Notes: generated by a model not told the origin, from the sequence alone. A DNA stretch of 64,000 nucleotides from Achatina immaculata (GCA_009760885.1 CM019701.1:14852282-14916281), one strand, 5' to 3'; shown: positions 1 to 11,606, counted from the first letter of the stretch. Numbers and translations: made by a program.

Positions 1-43
1 TCATCCACTGATATTTAAATCTATCACATTTGAAGTCTCTCGC

Positions 44-466
44 AACATATGCCTGTGAGACCTGAATACTTAACAAAACAGCTGAGAAACACATAAATGC
101 CTTTGAATGTAAATTCTACAGAAGAGTCAAATATCATGGACACAAAAAAGAATATATCTATACTACAAGAACTTAATATTGAAGAAGGATGGCTAGTAAA
201 GAGGATTAAACAGAGAAAACTTAAATATTCTGGACACATCATTTTTAAACGTCATGAGAATTTAGAGAAGACCGTTTTGGATGGGTACATAATGGGAAAA
301 AAAAGAAAGAGATGAAGACCAAGACGAAGATGGCTGCAAGACATCATTGATAATCTGCAAATGGACGCATCAGCAGCAGGGTATCTTGCTTACAACCAAG
401 TGGCCTACAGGAGAGCTGTTAGGGAGGCAAAGTTCCGCAAGGTGACATGCAAATGACTGACTGACA
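44..466 (+). mobile_element. LINE-A 3' fragment (non-LTR retrotransposon), (TGAC)n tail
   Basis: This is a degraded copy of the end of a reverse-transcriptase ORF (YAC-ET, NKTAEKHINAFEC, ILQELNIEEGWLVKRIKQRKLKY, GHI). It ends in the family 3' end at EAKFRK and a short (TGAC)n tail near 453-466. Frameshifts and a stop at about 312 show it is dead. Related copies lie at 19296, 22927, 23623 and 47548. Confidence 0.8.
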
Positions 467-942
467 TCCATTGATATGCTTTACTTCCTCACAATGGCTC
501 TCTTCTGTTCTATGAAAAGTGAGGCATTTTCCAAGTTTGCTCCTAACTTTATCTGGTGCCTTCTCCACTCTCTTCGTCACATTAATTAATTTCTCAATAT
601 TTAAAAAAGCATGCATATGTTATCAATCCCTACAGGAAATAAACTAAACATTTTAGGTTTTTTTTTTTTTTTTGTTGTTGTTGTAAATTTGGGTGAACTT
701 GAGCATTATATTCATGGGATTGATATTATTTTCCAGCAACGGTGGTTTCTACAGTGTAATTCTCTGGTGCTTCTGCATTTTGGACACAGTTTTCCCTAAC
801 ACAAATACCACATACCCATTTTCACATGCACTCTCCAACCTAAATATCAAAGTGCTGCGACTGCAGTGTACTACTCTCACTACCAACAGGAATTAAAAAC
901 TATCTTTAATGGAAAAAAAAAAAAAACGAAACAAAACTATAC
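467..942. other. STAM intron 5, no feature recognised
   Basis: AT-rich intronic sequence with poly-T at about 657-674. No STAM exon was found here on the minus strand. Confidence 0.5.
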
Positions 943-1028
943 TTGAGTGCAGGGTCGTCCTTGAACTCTTGCTGCTCGGACCATGTCTTGATCATCATTT
1001 TCAGTTTATGAGCTACTTTAGGATGAGC
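943..1028 (-). CDS. STAM: STAM coding exon 5 (VHS domain end)
   Basis: The acceptor ATTTCTCAG precedes 1028 and the donor GTATAG follows at 942. The exon encodes [16 protein letters not shown] then [12 protein letters not shown] plus two bases. It matches the family stretch xHPKVxEKLKxLMVEWxDEFKxDPQL. The next exon was not found before the window edge. Confidence 0.88.
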
Positions 1029-4000
1029 CTGAGAAATAATACAACAAGAAAGTCAACAGCACAAACTAATAATAGTCAATTTTTTTTTTGCTTTTGTTTT
1101 TTTTTTTTGGGTATACATCTGAGAACATGATAAATGTCAGAGTGGATTAACATGTGTCAGAATTGAATGCTGAGTGATAGAGTGAATTTGTATGTGTCAT
1201 GAGTGAGTGATTTGTGCCTGAATAGATTTATATGTGTCAGAGTTAAGTGATGAGTGCAAGAGTGAATTTATGTGTCACAAGTGAGTGATTAGTGCTAGAT
1301 TGAATTTATTTGTGTCAAAGTGAGTGATGAGCGGTAGAGTGAATTTATGTGTCACAAAGTGAGTGATGAGTGCTAGAGTGAATTTATATGTGTCAGAAGT
1401 GAGTGGTTAGTGCCTGAATAGATTTATGTGTGTCAGAGTTGAGTGACGTGTGCAAGAGTGAATTGATGATGAGTGTTGAAGTGGGCAAATGACTACTTAC
1501 ACGAAAGTGCTACATATTTAAATCTCTAAATTTCACTCACTCTAAATCCTCTGTTAATTCATATCAGAAATATGACTACATAAAGCACGCATCAACAGCT
1601 GACCTTCTAAAAGCTTTGTATATGACACAAATTAGTCTATCTGGCACTACAGTATTGTCTATGACACAAATAAGCCTGGCTGGCACTACAGTCTTGTCTA
1701 TGACACAAATTAGTCTAGCCGGCACCACAGTCTTGCCTATGACACAAATTAGTCTAGCTGGCACCAGTCTTGTCTATGACACAAATTAGTCTAGCCAGCA
1801 CCACAGTCTTGCCTATGACACAAACTAGTCTAGCTGGCACCACAGTCTTGTCTATGACACAAATTAGTCTAGCTGGCACCACAGTCTTGTCTATGACACA
1901 AACTAGTCTAGCCGGCACCACAGTCTTGTCTATGACACAAATTGGTCTAGCTGGCACCACAGTCTTGTCTATGATACAAATTGGTCTAGCTGGCACCACA
2001 GTCTTGTCTATGACACAAATTAGTCTAGCTGGCACCACAGTCTTGTCTATGACACAAATTAGTCTAGCTGGCACCACAGTCTTGTCTATGACACAAATTA
2101 GTCTAGCTGGCACCACAGTCTTGTCTATGATACAAATTGGTCTAGCTGGCACTACAGTCTTGTCTATGACACAAACTAGTCTAGCTGGCACCACAGTCTT
2201 GTCTATGACACAAACTAGACTAGCTGGCACCACAGTCTTGTCTATGACACAAATTAGTCTAGCTGGCACCACAGTCTTGTCTATGATACAAATTAGTCTA
2301 GCCAGCACCAGTCTTGTCTATGACACAAATTAGTCTAGCTGGCACCACAGTCCTGCCTATGACACAAATTAGTCTAGCCAGCACCAGTCTTGTCTATGAC
2401 ACAAATTAGTCTAGCTGGCACCACAGTCTTGTCTATGACACAAATTAGTCTAGCTGGCACCACAGTCTTGTCTATGACACAAACTAGTCTAGCTGGCATC
2501 AATCTCTGCTTAATTTTCCTTCTATAAGCCAGCATATATAAAGTAAAATTACAAGAATTGTTCCAGTTCTGTGCTCCCTTGCTTAAAAAAAAAACAAAAA
2601 CAAACTGGTACAGCTTGAGATTATCTTTTTTCTGTATGAATCATTATCAGTTCTGACACACAAGACATAAGATAAAAACCTGATGTCTTACATTTTTCTT
2701 TCTGTTACTCATCTTGTCTTTTCTGCACTTAGGACTTCTATTTGATAAGATCATCTACATAAGACTCTATCTTAACCTGTCATCTTTTATTTCTGGTGTC
2801 CAGTTCACTATTTGCTTTGGTCATCTGCTGTGCTTCACAGGCATGCTCAACAAGCCCATCTGCTGTCTTTCATAGGCTTGTAAAACTATCATTCTTTCAT
2901 AGGCTTGTAAAACTATCGTTCTTTCATAGGCTTGTAAAACTATCGTTCTTTCATAGGCTTGTAAAACTATCGTTCTTTCATAGGCTTGTAAAACTATCGT
3001 TCTTTCATAGGCTTGTAAAACAATCTGCTGACTTCCATAGTCAGGGCTGACAAACCTATCTGTTGTCTTTCGTAGGCAAGCTTGACAAACCTATCTGTTG
3101 TCTTTCATAGGCTTGTAAAACTATCTGCTGACTTTCACAGTCAGGCTTGACAAAAATATCTGTCTTCCATAATCAGGCTTGACAAAAATATCTGTTGTCT
3201 TCTATAGTCAGGCTTGACAAAATTATCTTTCATCTTCCATAGTCAGGCTTGATAAAACTATCTTTCATCTTCCATAGTCAGGCTTGACAAAACTATCTTT
3301 CATCTTCCATAGTCAGGCTTGATAAAACTATCTGTCGTCTTCCATAGTCAAGCTTGACAAAAATATCTGTCTTCCATAATCAGGCTTGATAAAACTATCT
3401 GCTGTCTTTTACAGGTAAGCTATGAATAACTTACCTTCACTTTCTTTATTTAAAGACCAAAACAAAAAAAATAAAATAAAAGGTGTAATTTAAATGTACC
3501 TTTTGGGAAATCAGTGTTCGACATTCTGAGACAAAGTCTCTGGAACAAATCTCCAGGTGAAACGGTCTGCCACAGTTGTTAACACATGCATCCAGAAGCT
3601 GTGGAAAAAAGCATGAAATTATCTTGTTCATAAAGGGTGAAATTACTTATTTCATAGAAATTGCAATTATCCTATTTATCAATTCATATTATGTAACACA
3701 TATGCCAATCACCACTGACGCTCACAATGCACATCATGATTTATCATGAAGCACAGATGTATCACTGTTTCTAGAAGGTGAAAAGAAAAAAAACAACAAC
3801 AAAATCAGATAAGAAACATGGCTGGGAGACAAACTAATCAGATAAGAAATGTGACTGGGAGACACACAAATTAGATAAGAAACATGGCTGGGGGACAAAC
3901 AAATCTGATAAGAAACAGGGAGACAAACAAATCAAATAAGAAACATGGGTAGGAGACAAACAAATCAGATAAGAAACATGGATGAGAGACAAACAAATCA

Positions 4001-7000
4001 GGTAAGAAACATGGCTGGGAGACAAACAAATCAGGTAAGAAACATGGCTGGGAGACAAACTTAGGATGCAAAACACACAGAACTCACTGAGATCAGGCTG
4101 AAAATAAGACAATCAAAAAACTTTCAGGACAGCTGTAAACAAGATCACGGGGAACCCTGCTAGGAAACTACTAGGGTACTGTCTGGGACAGAATGGGATA
4201 CCAAAAAAAAGTAAGTTTATTCATTCACTTATGTCCATTCTGACATATCCTTGCATTCATGTGCTGAAAGTCATATATATGCTGCACTCTCCTATGCCAT
4301 ATATTGTATATTTAAAGCCTCCTGAAGCTGTTTTCCCTGACACAAGTGCCAGGTACCAGTATATAAATGTGCATTGGTGGCAAGACTCCAACTCATAACA
4401 TTTGCATGTGAAAATGAACTGAACTACCCTGCACCCATGTCTGTCCTACACTGACAAGGATGTGTATCACTAGCCTCAAACTATCATGTGCCCCTTACTG
4501 ACTGACATGTTACAAGCGCTGAGTGCTTACCGTTAAAGCTTGCATAGAGACAAAAGGGACTTTATGATTAAGTCTTTTCACTATGGACTTCAGACAGTCT
4601 CTGGCACTGCAAAACAGAATCATGGTACATCTCAAATTATGTGCTCCACACCTCAAGATATGGACATTTGTAGACTGGGTTGTTGTCATTATACGATGTG
4701 AATCTAAAACTAGTCTGAATATATGCGTTTGTATGATGGAAAGTACTTTTACAGTGAATTTGAACATAAATGTACTTTTTTCACTTACTTTTTTTTTTTG
4801 TTCATGATAACCTGCTGTGAATTCAGACATAAAATTTAACTTGAACGTCTGTTTTCCCCTCAATGTACTACTGATTATACGTGCAGTGTCTGCTGGTATG
4901 TCCTTTCAGTGACAGTCTCTCTAATATGTGCATATCAAGTACCAAATATTACAGCTAATTTGACGGTAGTACCTTCTTAGTGGCTCTTCAATCAACAAAC
5001 CTTAGTGGCTCTTCAATCAACAAACCTTAGTGGCTCTTCAATCAACAAACTTCACATTACAACACTGTTCCTATCAACTGTACTAATCATATTTCTGTAC
5101 AATGTTTGTAGATGTTGGTAGGAACTTACAGGGGCCTAACTCGGTGATGTTTATAAACACCAAAAGACTAAAGCTTTCAGTTGCTGCAGTTTATTTTTTA
5201 GACATGGGGGTGAAGACGCTTGTCCGATGAGGCAATCAGCAACCCATAGCTGACTGAGCAGTGTCAGGGTTAACGAACCACAGCTGACCAAGGCCCTGTC
5301 CCACCTCTCCATGGTACCCCCTGTAACAGGCCTAGCCTGGCTAATGGGGCAGGGATCGCCATAGTCCCCACGGTGGTGGAGTCTGCTAAAGAAGCATTGC
5401 ACACCCCCTGCTTTTTAGCTGTTCTCCGGGACTAAAAAAAACTACCTGCCATAACCCGCTCCCATGCCGATACGATGCTGTGCCTCAAAACCTCTGCAGC
5501 ACTGACTGCAAAGAACAACAGTTACAGGAAGTTCATACAAGTGCAAGTTTTTAGGCTCGTACTTTTGTCCATTAACATTTTTCTTTTCTGGCATACATCT
5601 CTAGATACCAACATGGATGTTTTCAACAATAAGAGCAGTGATTTTGTGTTTTTCTCAGTTTGTCTCAGAAACTTTCTAAGGCTGTCAGTCACAGCAGCTG
5701 AATAACCTAGTAAAAGCAACCAGTGAAATCATCCGTAGGTTAATCAGGCCTGACGGCTTATGACACTCAAATCACATGAAGGAGAATCAGTCAGTTCTGA
5801 GCATTGTGTAAAGATTAAATCTTGCCACAAACAAAATAATTTTAAAATTTCCATGAACATTTACTTTCAAGTGATGTCCACAAAATGTTTAAGTTTACAT
5901 TTAAAAAAAAAAAAAGAAGTATAAAGTACCAAATGTTGTACCTGACAAAACCAGTACTTCAAAAAGTACTTCATGCAAGGTGAAAGACAAGTACAGTTGT
6001 ACCAGTTTCAAAAACTCCTGGTGCAATCACTGTGTGGTGGCCCGTGCTGCTTTTTATTCTTCCGATAACAGAAGCAAAGTAATTATAAAGAAAGTAAAGA
6101 CAACTATTACAAAGAAAACAAAAAGTGTTCAGTTACCCATTAGGCTGTCTAGAAACTTTCTCACAAATATCTAGTATAAGACTCCAGTCTTCCGTTGTGT
6201 TCATCTCATGTGTTGCCTTTTCTGGAAAAGAAATGTGATAAAAATAAAATAATTCTTCATTGCTTACCACATTTAATGCATCCAATGACAGTTTAGAAAC
6301 AATAATAACACAAGAAAGAAGATGCAAAAAAAAAAATAACGAGCAGAATAGCCCAGGCCAAGTCAGCATTTATGAAAATCAAAAATAAACTGTGCAATAA
6401 AGCTCTGTTGATGAACAACAGAAAGAGAGTTATTCAGTGATACATCGAACCCGTATTGTTATATGGATGCGAAGCATGGACGGTAACAAAGAGCATTCAG
6501 ACTATCATAGAAGCAGCGAAGATGTGGTTCCCAAGAAGAATGATGACAATACTACGGACAGCCATGAAAACAAATGAAGAGGTTCTAAGTGAGGCTAAAG
6601 CTAACTCAGAATGCAAACAACATAGGACTAAAGATCAACGTAGGAAAGACAAAGTTAATGAAGCAAAATGTGAACAACAGAAATGTACTCAGAGTAGATA
6701 ACACGTTAGTGGAGGAGTTCAACGAATTTGTATACCTTGGCAGCAGAGTAGTAGAAAATGGAGACAGCACAGAGGACATCAACAGCAGACTTACTAGAGC
6801 AAACCAGGCTTTTGCAATGCTGCAGACTATAAGGAAATCAAAAAAACTAAGCATAAATATGAAAATCAGGATATTTAAGAGTAATGTTCTAAGTGTACTA
6901 CTCTATGGAAGTGAATGCTGGAAAATCACCAAAACCATAGAAAACAAGTTGAATTCTTTCCAGACTAAATGTTTACGAAGAATTAGAAAAATATTTTGGC

Positions 7001-10000
7001 CAAACACCATAAGAAATAACATCTTATTAGCAGAAATGCAGATGAAACCACTGACAACAATTATTGAGGAAAGACGTTGGCGATGGTTGGGACACATGCT
7101 CCGAATGACTGACAACTCACTACCAAAAATAGCACTAAGATGGACACCACAGGGGAGCAGAAGTAAGGGTAGACCAAAAGAGACATGGAGAAGAACAACA
7201 GAAAGGATGTTGAGCAATAGAGGGCTCACCTGGGCAAGAGCAGAAAAAAAGGCGAAGGGCAAGCATTTGTGGAAAACCCTTGCGGAAGCCCCATGTGCCC
7301 TGGGCACTTAAGGTTCACAGAGAGAGAGAAATGAGGCTAGGCAAAAGAGAGAAATTATGGCAAAATTCAGAACATGACAGTCCAGATTTGTAGGGCACAT
7401 TTTGAGAACAGGCAAACTGGAACATCTAGTGACAAAGGAAAAACTGAAGGGACAAAGAGACAGAAGAAGAAAAGCAGGGGGTCTGCAATACCTCTTTAGC
7501 AGATTCCACCATGGAGAATTAGCCAGGCTATAGGGCAATTATTGCTGCAGTTGAAAAACTATCAGACTCCAGAATTGATACATGTCCTGTAGTAATTCTC
7601 ACAGATGCAAGATCAGTACTGGAGGCTCTTCAGTGCAACAAACTACCAGACCTTAAGGATGCCTTGTCAAAAATTGGCTTACAACATGGAGTCACTTTGC
7701 AATGGATTCCCTCCCACTGTGGGATACCAGGCAATGAGAAAGCTGACCATCTGGCCAAAGAGGGCACTGAAATGGAGCAACCAGACATACCAATCACCTA
7801 TAATCAGAAGAAAAGCATGATAAAAACCTACAGGAAGCCACAAACACCACCACATGATGACTATCACATGCTAAACAGAAAGGAACAAGTCACCATCTTC
7901 CGTCTCTGAATAGGACACAGCCGACTCCGAAGTCATATGTATACAAAGTTTAAGGTTGGTACTACTAATCTATGTACATGTGCCCAGGTGCCCCAAACTG
8001 TGGAACATATCCTCCAGAACTGCATCAACTACGAGACACTGAGAAATAATTACCGGCCCAGTGAAACCACTAAAGAAGATAAGCTCTACGGTTCCATACA
8101 TGAGTTACAAAAAACAGTGAAATTTATCCAAGAGACAGGACTGCAGATATAGACAGACAATGCGAACGAAGAAGAAGAAGAAGCCAGGCTATGCCTGTTA
8201 CTGGAGGTACCAACGGAGAGGTGGGACAGGGTCTTGATCAGCTATGATTCGCTAACCCTGACGCTAGAATATCAGCTATGGGTCGCTGGTTGCCTAACTG
8301 GACAGTGTCTTTACCTCCTTGGATGTGAGACAGAAAACTTAATGACTATGAACTGAATTCCAGGTTCCAGCAGGACATGCAGCCACTTAGCCCCTAGATG
8401 ACAATGAAATATCACTTCAGTCACAAAGTTCTGACAATGTTTTCAAGGTAAATCACACCTACTTCAAATGGTTTGGTGTTCACGAGGCATGTTGCTTTCA
8501 ATGAGGCTAAATAATGATTATACAGTGATATTAAATATGCCACAAATATTCCAACAGGACTGGGAATCTTGTTTTCCAAAGTTTTGCTCCAAAAATAAAA
8601 GAAATAACTGGTGTCTCCATTTTGTGTTGTCAAGGGCAGTTACAATGTTTAGCATTTTTTTTTAAATGCATGAAAATATGCTTCACCAACAACAATTTTC
8701 TTTTGCCCGATGTGAATGTGAATATTTACCTATTATTCTGAAGTGAAAGAATGGTTGCACTACTGTTAGCTCTACCTTCATCAAATTATTTAAGGGAACT
8801 TGATAGCTTTAACTAAGACAACACAATGGAGGATACAAACATTCATAAACTACTGCTTGAGGATGATTTTAAACATTAAATGGCTGGACAAGATTAGGAT
8901 CAAGGTCTGGGAAAGGGCAGGACAAGAGCCTATGAACCAAAAAAATCATGTCTAGGAAATGGAGGTGGATTGGCCACACACAGAGGAAACCTAACACCAG
9001 CATAACAAGACAGGCGTTGGCATGGGATCCTCAGGGAAGCAGAAATTGAGGAAGACCTAGAAATACTTCGAGATGGGAAATTATGACAGTGATCAGAGAC
9101 AAGAGAGACATAAGAAAGGAGGCAGAAAACTAATCAAAGAACAGGGACAATTGGAGAGCCTTTATCCAAGGCCTATGCTCCCAAGGGAGAGAACAGCAAT
9201 GATGATGATGATGATGATGACAGCTTTAGATGAGACACTGAACATCCTACCCGACTTGTGGTTTATAAAACCTGACCAATTTTTTTACTTTATTTGATGA
9301 AAATGAATGTTGAAACATTATCTACATTGTTTCTGTGCCCTTGTATTCATATCTGTTTCACAGTAAATCCCCTTTTCTTCACATCTGTTTCACAGTAAAT
9401 CCCCTTTTCTTCACATCTGTTTCACAGTAAATCCCCTTTTCTTTACATCTGTTTCACAGTAAATCCCATTTTCTTCACATCTGTTTCACAGTAAATCCCC
9501 TTTTCTTCACATCTGTTTCACATTAAATGCCCTTTTCTTTACATCTGTTTCACAGTAAATCCCCTTTTCTTCACATCTGTTTCACCATAAATTCCCTTTT
9601 CTTCACATCTGATTCACAGTAAATGACCTCTTCTTTAATTCAGTTACACAGTAAATCCCAACTCCTTCCTATTTGTTACACAATACTCTCTACTTTTTTA
9701 CAGTTTTTTTTTTCATCATTCAACCTCCTTAAATTACATACTTTCTGCAATGACTATCACCGATCTTTTCATTTATTAATCTATGTCCCTAACATAACAA
9801 AGCATAACATAACTTTTTTAATCTACAGGTAGCCACAATAACGTCTATAAATGATTGACTATGAAATATAAGATTTTTAAATATGTTTTTTGTGGGTTGA
9901 TGGAAATATGGAGCTGGGACGAAATGTCTTTCTAGTCGATATTGTAAACAACTTGTGCTGTATATGACGAAAAATGGATCTAATGGGCGTTTTGGATATA

Positions 10001-10338
10001 ATCATTTAGTCAAAACAGCTTTACTATTTAATTTACACGGCTACAACCGACATTACTTCTTGTCAGCGATGCTCATGACGGTATCAACTCTTATAACAAA
10101 ATCTTAATAAAGTTTATGACTCACTGACTAGTGGATTTGACTAAAAACATTACAGGTGACGAATAAGGAATGGCAACTGGTTTCATGTACTAAATCCGTG
10201 TCCCTATGAGAGAAATTCCTCTTAAAATGGTGTACTCTTACCAACACAGTGATTTACTACCGTAAGTTAATGAAAGAGTTTGTTGTAAAACATACCGACA
10301 TCAGCGTCGAAAGGCGTTGCGTTGGCAAACAAAGGCAT
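943..10338 (-). CDS. STAM: STAM (signal transducing adaptor molecule), first five coding exons, VHS domain; gene continues off the left edge
   Basis: STAM proteins form ESCRT-0 with HRS/HGS on early endosomes and sort ubiquitinated cargo; the N-terminal VHS domain helps bind ubiquitin. Five minus-strand exons join with consistent phases: 10338-10296, 6221-6137, 4606-4531, 3598-3500 and 1028-943. The spliced start [18 protein letters not shown] matches the family start MPLF..NPFDQDVEKAT. It is followed by family landmarks [49 protein letters not shown] and AHPKV. About 129 codons are present, covering most of the VHS domain. The UIM, SH3 and GAT/coiled-coil parts are not in the window; the next exon should lie left of position 1. 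All exon edges have GT-AG sites. The introns are full of minisatellites and LINE fragments. It is divergent from ELOA, with about 10 kb between start codons. The call rests on recognising the protein family from sequence; no search was run. Confidence 0.93.
1131..1465. repeat. Degenerate minisatellite, unit about 38-40 bp
   Basis: Irregular repeats of a unit like GAGTGATGAGTGCTAGAGTG followed by AATTTATATGTGTCAGA. Copies vary by small indels. It lies in STAM intron 4. Confidence 0.75.
1616..2500. repeat. 39-bp minisatellite, about 22 copies
   Basis: The unit runs ATGACACAAATTAGTCTAGC then TGGCACCACAGTCTTGTCT. Because 39 is divisible by 3, both strands show long periodic open frames (13-residue period) that are artefacts of the repeat. 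A few units lack 3-4 bp. It lies in STAM intron 4. Confidence 0.95.
2865..3420. repeat. Two adjoining minisatellites (27-bp, then about 40-bp units)
   Basis: 2865-3020 holds about six copies of a 27-bp unit (TTCTTTCATAGGCTTGTAAA then ACTATCG). It grades into about nine longer units containing AGTCAGGCTTGACAAAA and TATCTGTCTTCC up to 3420. The shared core suggests one array with changing period. Confidence 0.9.
3500..3598 (-). CDS. STAM: STAM coding exon 4 (VHS domain)
   Basis: This is a 99-bp, phase 0-0 exon with acceptor TTTTCCACAG and donor GTACAT. It encodes [20 protein letters not shown] then [13 protein letters not shown], the most diagnostic STAM/VHS segment (ACVxNCGxxFHLEVCSRDF). Confidence 0.94.
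3805..4060. repeat. 33-bp minisatellite, about 8 copies
   Basis: The unit is AAATCAGATAAGAAACATGG then CTGGGAGACAAAC. It is within STAM intron 3. Confidence 0.9.
4531..4606 (-). CDS. STAM: STAM coding exon 3 (VHS domain)
   Basis: The exon starts after TTTTGCAG and ends before GTAAGC. It encodes [19 protein letters not shown] then SMQALT. It continues the VHS superhelix and matches the family pattern KDCLxSIxxRxNHKxPHVxMQALT. Confidence 0.93.
4977..5052. repeat. 25-bp tandem triplicate
   Basis: Three near-perfect copies of CTTAGTGGCTCTTCAATCAA plus CAAAC, in STAM intron 2. Confidence 0.9.
5204..5546. mobile_element. Dispersed element R, copy 1 (about 345 bp, non-coding)
   Basis: It begins GGGGGTGAAGACGCTTGTCC and ends near GTTCATACAAGTGCAAG. 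It is nearly identical along its length to 43105-43451 and to the reverse complement of 62665-63002. Flanks TTTTTAGAC and TTTTTAGGC look like a short target duplication. No ORF and no clear tRNA promoter boxes were seen. Confidence 0.8.
6137..6221 (-). CDS. STAM: STAM coding exon 2 (VHS domain)
   Basis: The acceptor CTTTTCCAG precedes 6221. The exon encodes [19 protein letters not shown] followed by [10 protein letters not shown] and ends before GTAACT. This is helix 1-2 of the VHS domain, with the typical EDWxLILDIC signature. Phase is 1 in and 2 out. Confidence 0.93.
6370..6597 (+). mobile_element. LINE-E fragment, left part, split by LINE-C
   Basis: Encodes the C-terminal RT segment [37 protein letters not shown]. 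It matches the LINE-E copy at 61740-61870 (LLYGCEVWSMNK, MWFIRRIL, TNEELLREA) and resumes after the insertion at 7332. Confidence 0.8.
6598..7331 (+). mobile_element. LINE-C 3' fragment inserted into LINE-E
   Basis: It contains an open frame (6589-7311) for the C-terminal part of a non-LTR reverse transcriptase: [69 protein letters not shown]. The 3' end GGCACTTAAGGTTCACAG leads into (AG)n. The 8-bp flank TGAGGCTA occurs at 6590-6597 and 7332-7339. The element is 5'-truncated, so it cannot move by itself. Confidence 0.88.
7332..7468 (+). mobile_element. LINE-E fragment, right part
   Basis: Continues the frame broken at 6597 with [33 protein letters not shown]. The counterpart is at 61870-61990 in the LINE-E copy. 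It passes into element R at about 7469. Confidence 0.75.
7469..7531. mobile_element. Element R copy 2, left part (split by LINE-D)
   Basis: AAAAGCAGGGGGTCTGCAAT and the following TTTAGCAGATTCCACCATGG match R in the 62665 orientation. The copy stops at AGCCAGGCTAT (7521-7531), which is repeated after the LINE-D insertion. Confidence 0.8.
7532..8181 (+). mobile_element. LINE-D 3' fragment with RNase H domain, (GAA)n tail, inserted in element R
   Basis: The frame carries an RNase H segment ([34 protein letters not shown]). A stop then interrupts it, and a Cys/His tail follows ([18 protein letters not shown]), typical of non-LTR elements with a C-terminal RNase H. The 3' end is GCGAACGAAGAAGAAGAAG. 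The 11-bp duplication AGCCAGGCTAT flanks it at 7521-7531 and 8182-8192. Sequence upstream of RNase H is missing. Confidence 0.88.
8182..8317. mobile_element. Element R copy 2, right part
   Basis: Continues R (GCCTGTTACTGGAGGTACC, GAGGTGGGACAGGGTCTTG, GCTAACCCTGACGCTAG) to about 8317. It joins in sequence order to 7469-7531. Confidence 0.8.
8885..9222 (+). mobile_element. LINE-G 3' fragment with (GAT)n tail
   Basis: Encodes [33 protein letters not shown] and a GLCSQ-like end, then (GATGAT)n. This is the usual C-terminal pattern of a reverse transcriptase with a microsatellite tail. It contains stops. A minus-strand relative is at 21110-21300. Confidence 0.75.
9330..9640. repeat. 32-bp minisatellite, about 9 copies
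   Basis: The unit is CACATCTGTTTCACAGTAAA then TCCCCTTTTCTT. Later copies diverge. It lies in STAM intron 1. Confidence 0.92.
9641..10290. other. STAM intron 1, 5' part, no feature recognised
   Basis: AT-rich unique-looking sequence directly downstream of STAM exon 1. No repeat or ORF of note. Confidence 0.5.
10296..10338 (-). CDS. STAM: STAM coding exon 1 (start codon)
   Basis: The ATG is at 10338-10336 and encodes [14 protein letters not shown] plus one base of the next codon. The donor GTATG follows at 10295. The start is fixed by the conserved MPLF...PFDxDV N-terminus of STAM proteins and by the phase match to exon 2. Confidence 0.9.
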
Positions 10339-10418
10339 TTTACTTCTATAAAAGTGCTAAAAACTGCCCGTATTCTTAAATGACCGTCATTACATTACAG
10401 ATTATAGATGAAGTGATT

Positions 10419-10444
10419 TGCGCATGCGCGACATAATGACGTCA
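10419..10444. promoter_or_regulatory. Promoter-like cluster upstream of STAM: NRF-1 palindrome and full CRE
   Basis: TGCGCATGCGC at 10419-10429 is a perfect NRF-1-type palindrome. TGACGTCA at 10437-10444 is a full CREB/ATF palindrome. They lie 80-110 bp upstream of the STAM start codon in an otherwise CpG-poor region, which fits a TATA-less housekeeping promoter. The transcription start itself is not visible. Confidence 0.6.
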
Positions 10445-10751
10445 GGAAAGTGTTTACTTCCAGGATCAGCAACAAAAAAAAAAAATGCGCTGCAACGGTT
10501 TTCAAACAAAATGATTCAACGGACCACACTTTGCTCATATGTTTTCCCCATTAGTCTAAGAAAGAAAGAAGGAAAGAAAGAAAATACTCTGGTGTGCCGG
10601 ACATGTTATTTCGGTGCCGGGAAGAAAAATTAAAGCAAGCCAGTAATGACCACCCTCCCCTCCCCCCTTCATCCTCCTAAAAACAAAAAAAAAACTTATT
10701 AAACGTCAGCGAATGAACATAAGCATTGACTGCCAATCATTATTTTGTTAC

Positions 10752-10930
10752 ATCATTCTTACATCTTACATCTTTCCCGTGCCGCTAAACGTCAAATAGA
10801 GCTCGGATGGTAGTTTTCCTGTTTTCGGCGAGCTAACTTCATCAAGGGATTTTATGTCCACCAAACTGGCCTCTCTTAAAAGTGTCCTCTTTAGAGTTTC
10901 TCGTGGCCGACATCTTTTCCGTTACGCCAA
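10752..10930 (-). mobile_element. LINE-B 3' end fragment
   Basis: The reverse complement matches the family end: KRTLLREAKL-like coding sequence, then GACGTTTA-CGGCACGGGAA and an AAGATGTAAG tail. It is a short 5'-truncated copy; larger relatives are at 11951, 18475 and 25270. Confidence 0.75.
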
Positions 10931-11044
10931 TACTTTGTCAAAAATAAAATACTGAAATATTGTTATGGTTTTCTCGAAGAAGACTGTGCTCACTGATATT
11001 CGTTCCTGTGGACGCGGTTAAAATGGGCAGGCACTTTCGAGTAA

Positions 11045-11300
11045 GCGTCTGGATGGCGAAGTGGTAGTGTACAGGTCTCTTATGTTTTCTTACGTTGGGA
11101 GTTCAAATCCGGAGGGAGAGGCCCCGGCAACTCAGCTGTAGAAATGAGTACCCGACTTCTTCTGGAGTTGGGGAAGGAAAGGCAGCCAGACGTGATCCTG
11201 ACCACATCACCCTCTATTGTGCTGACAGAAAATATAGGTACTAACACCATATCCCTATGTACCTCTAAGGCATGACAGGGTTACCTTTACCTTACCTTTT
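11045..11300 (+). mobile_element. tRNA-derived SINE-1, copy 1
   Basis: The head resembles a class II tRNA: GATGGCGAAGTGGTAGTG (A-box-like) and GGGAGTTCAAATCC (B-box-like). The body is shared with the copy at 11982 (CCCGACTTCTTCTGGAGTTG, CTCTAAGGCATGACAGGG). No functional tRNA fold is claimed. Confidence 0.8.
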
Positions 11301-11606
11301 ATTTTCAAATGCTGGTTTATTATTGTGTTAGACCCATGTCGGCCCTATGAATGTTGTCTCTCCGTGCAGTAGCATGCCTGACCACCCCACCCAATTCTCA
11401 AAGTAACATTTAATATTTTAAAACCGATTAAACTTTAACGTCTGGACATGCCCCGAATGTAATGAGCCCCCCCCCCCCCCCTTTCAGGACAAGCAACAGA
11501 GCTAGGCCCTTTTTTACACTTACAGTAAGCAAGTCCATTAATTTTAAACACCATTAACAACAATCTGCACATTAATGAAAAAACTATATTTTTTTCACCA
11601 TCATAA

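Noticed and set aside
1754..2333. Overlapping long ORFs on both strands with a 13-residue period
   Set aside because: The 39-bp minisatellite is divisible by three, which keeps several frames open. There are no splice, start or family signals.
1616..2500. CRISPR-like array of regular repeats
   Set aside because: Repeats are directly adjacent with no unique spacers, and the context is an animal intron.
2796..3050. 84-codon ORF with FHRLVKLSF repeats
   Set aside because: Produced by a 27-bp minisatellite within STAM intron 4.
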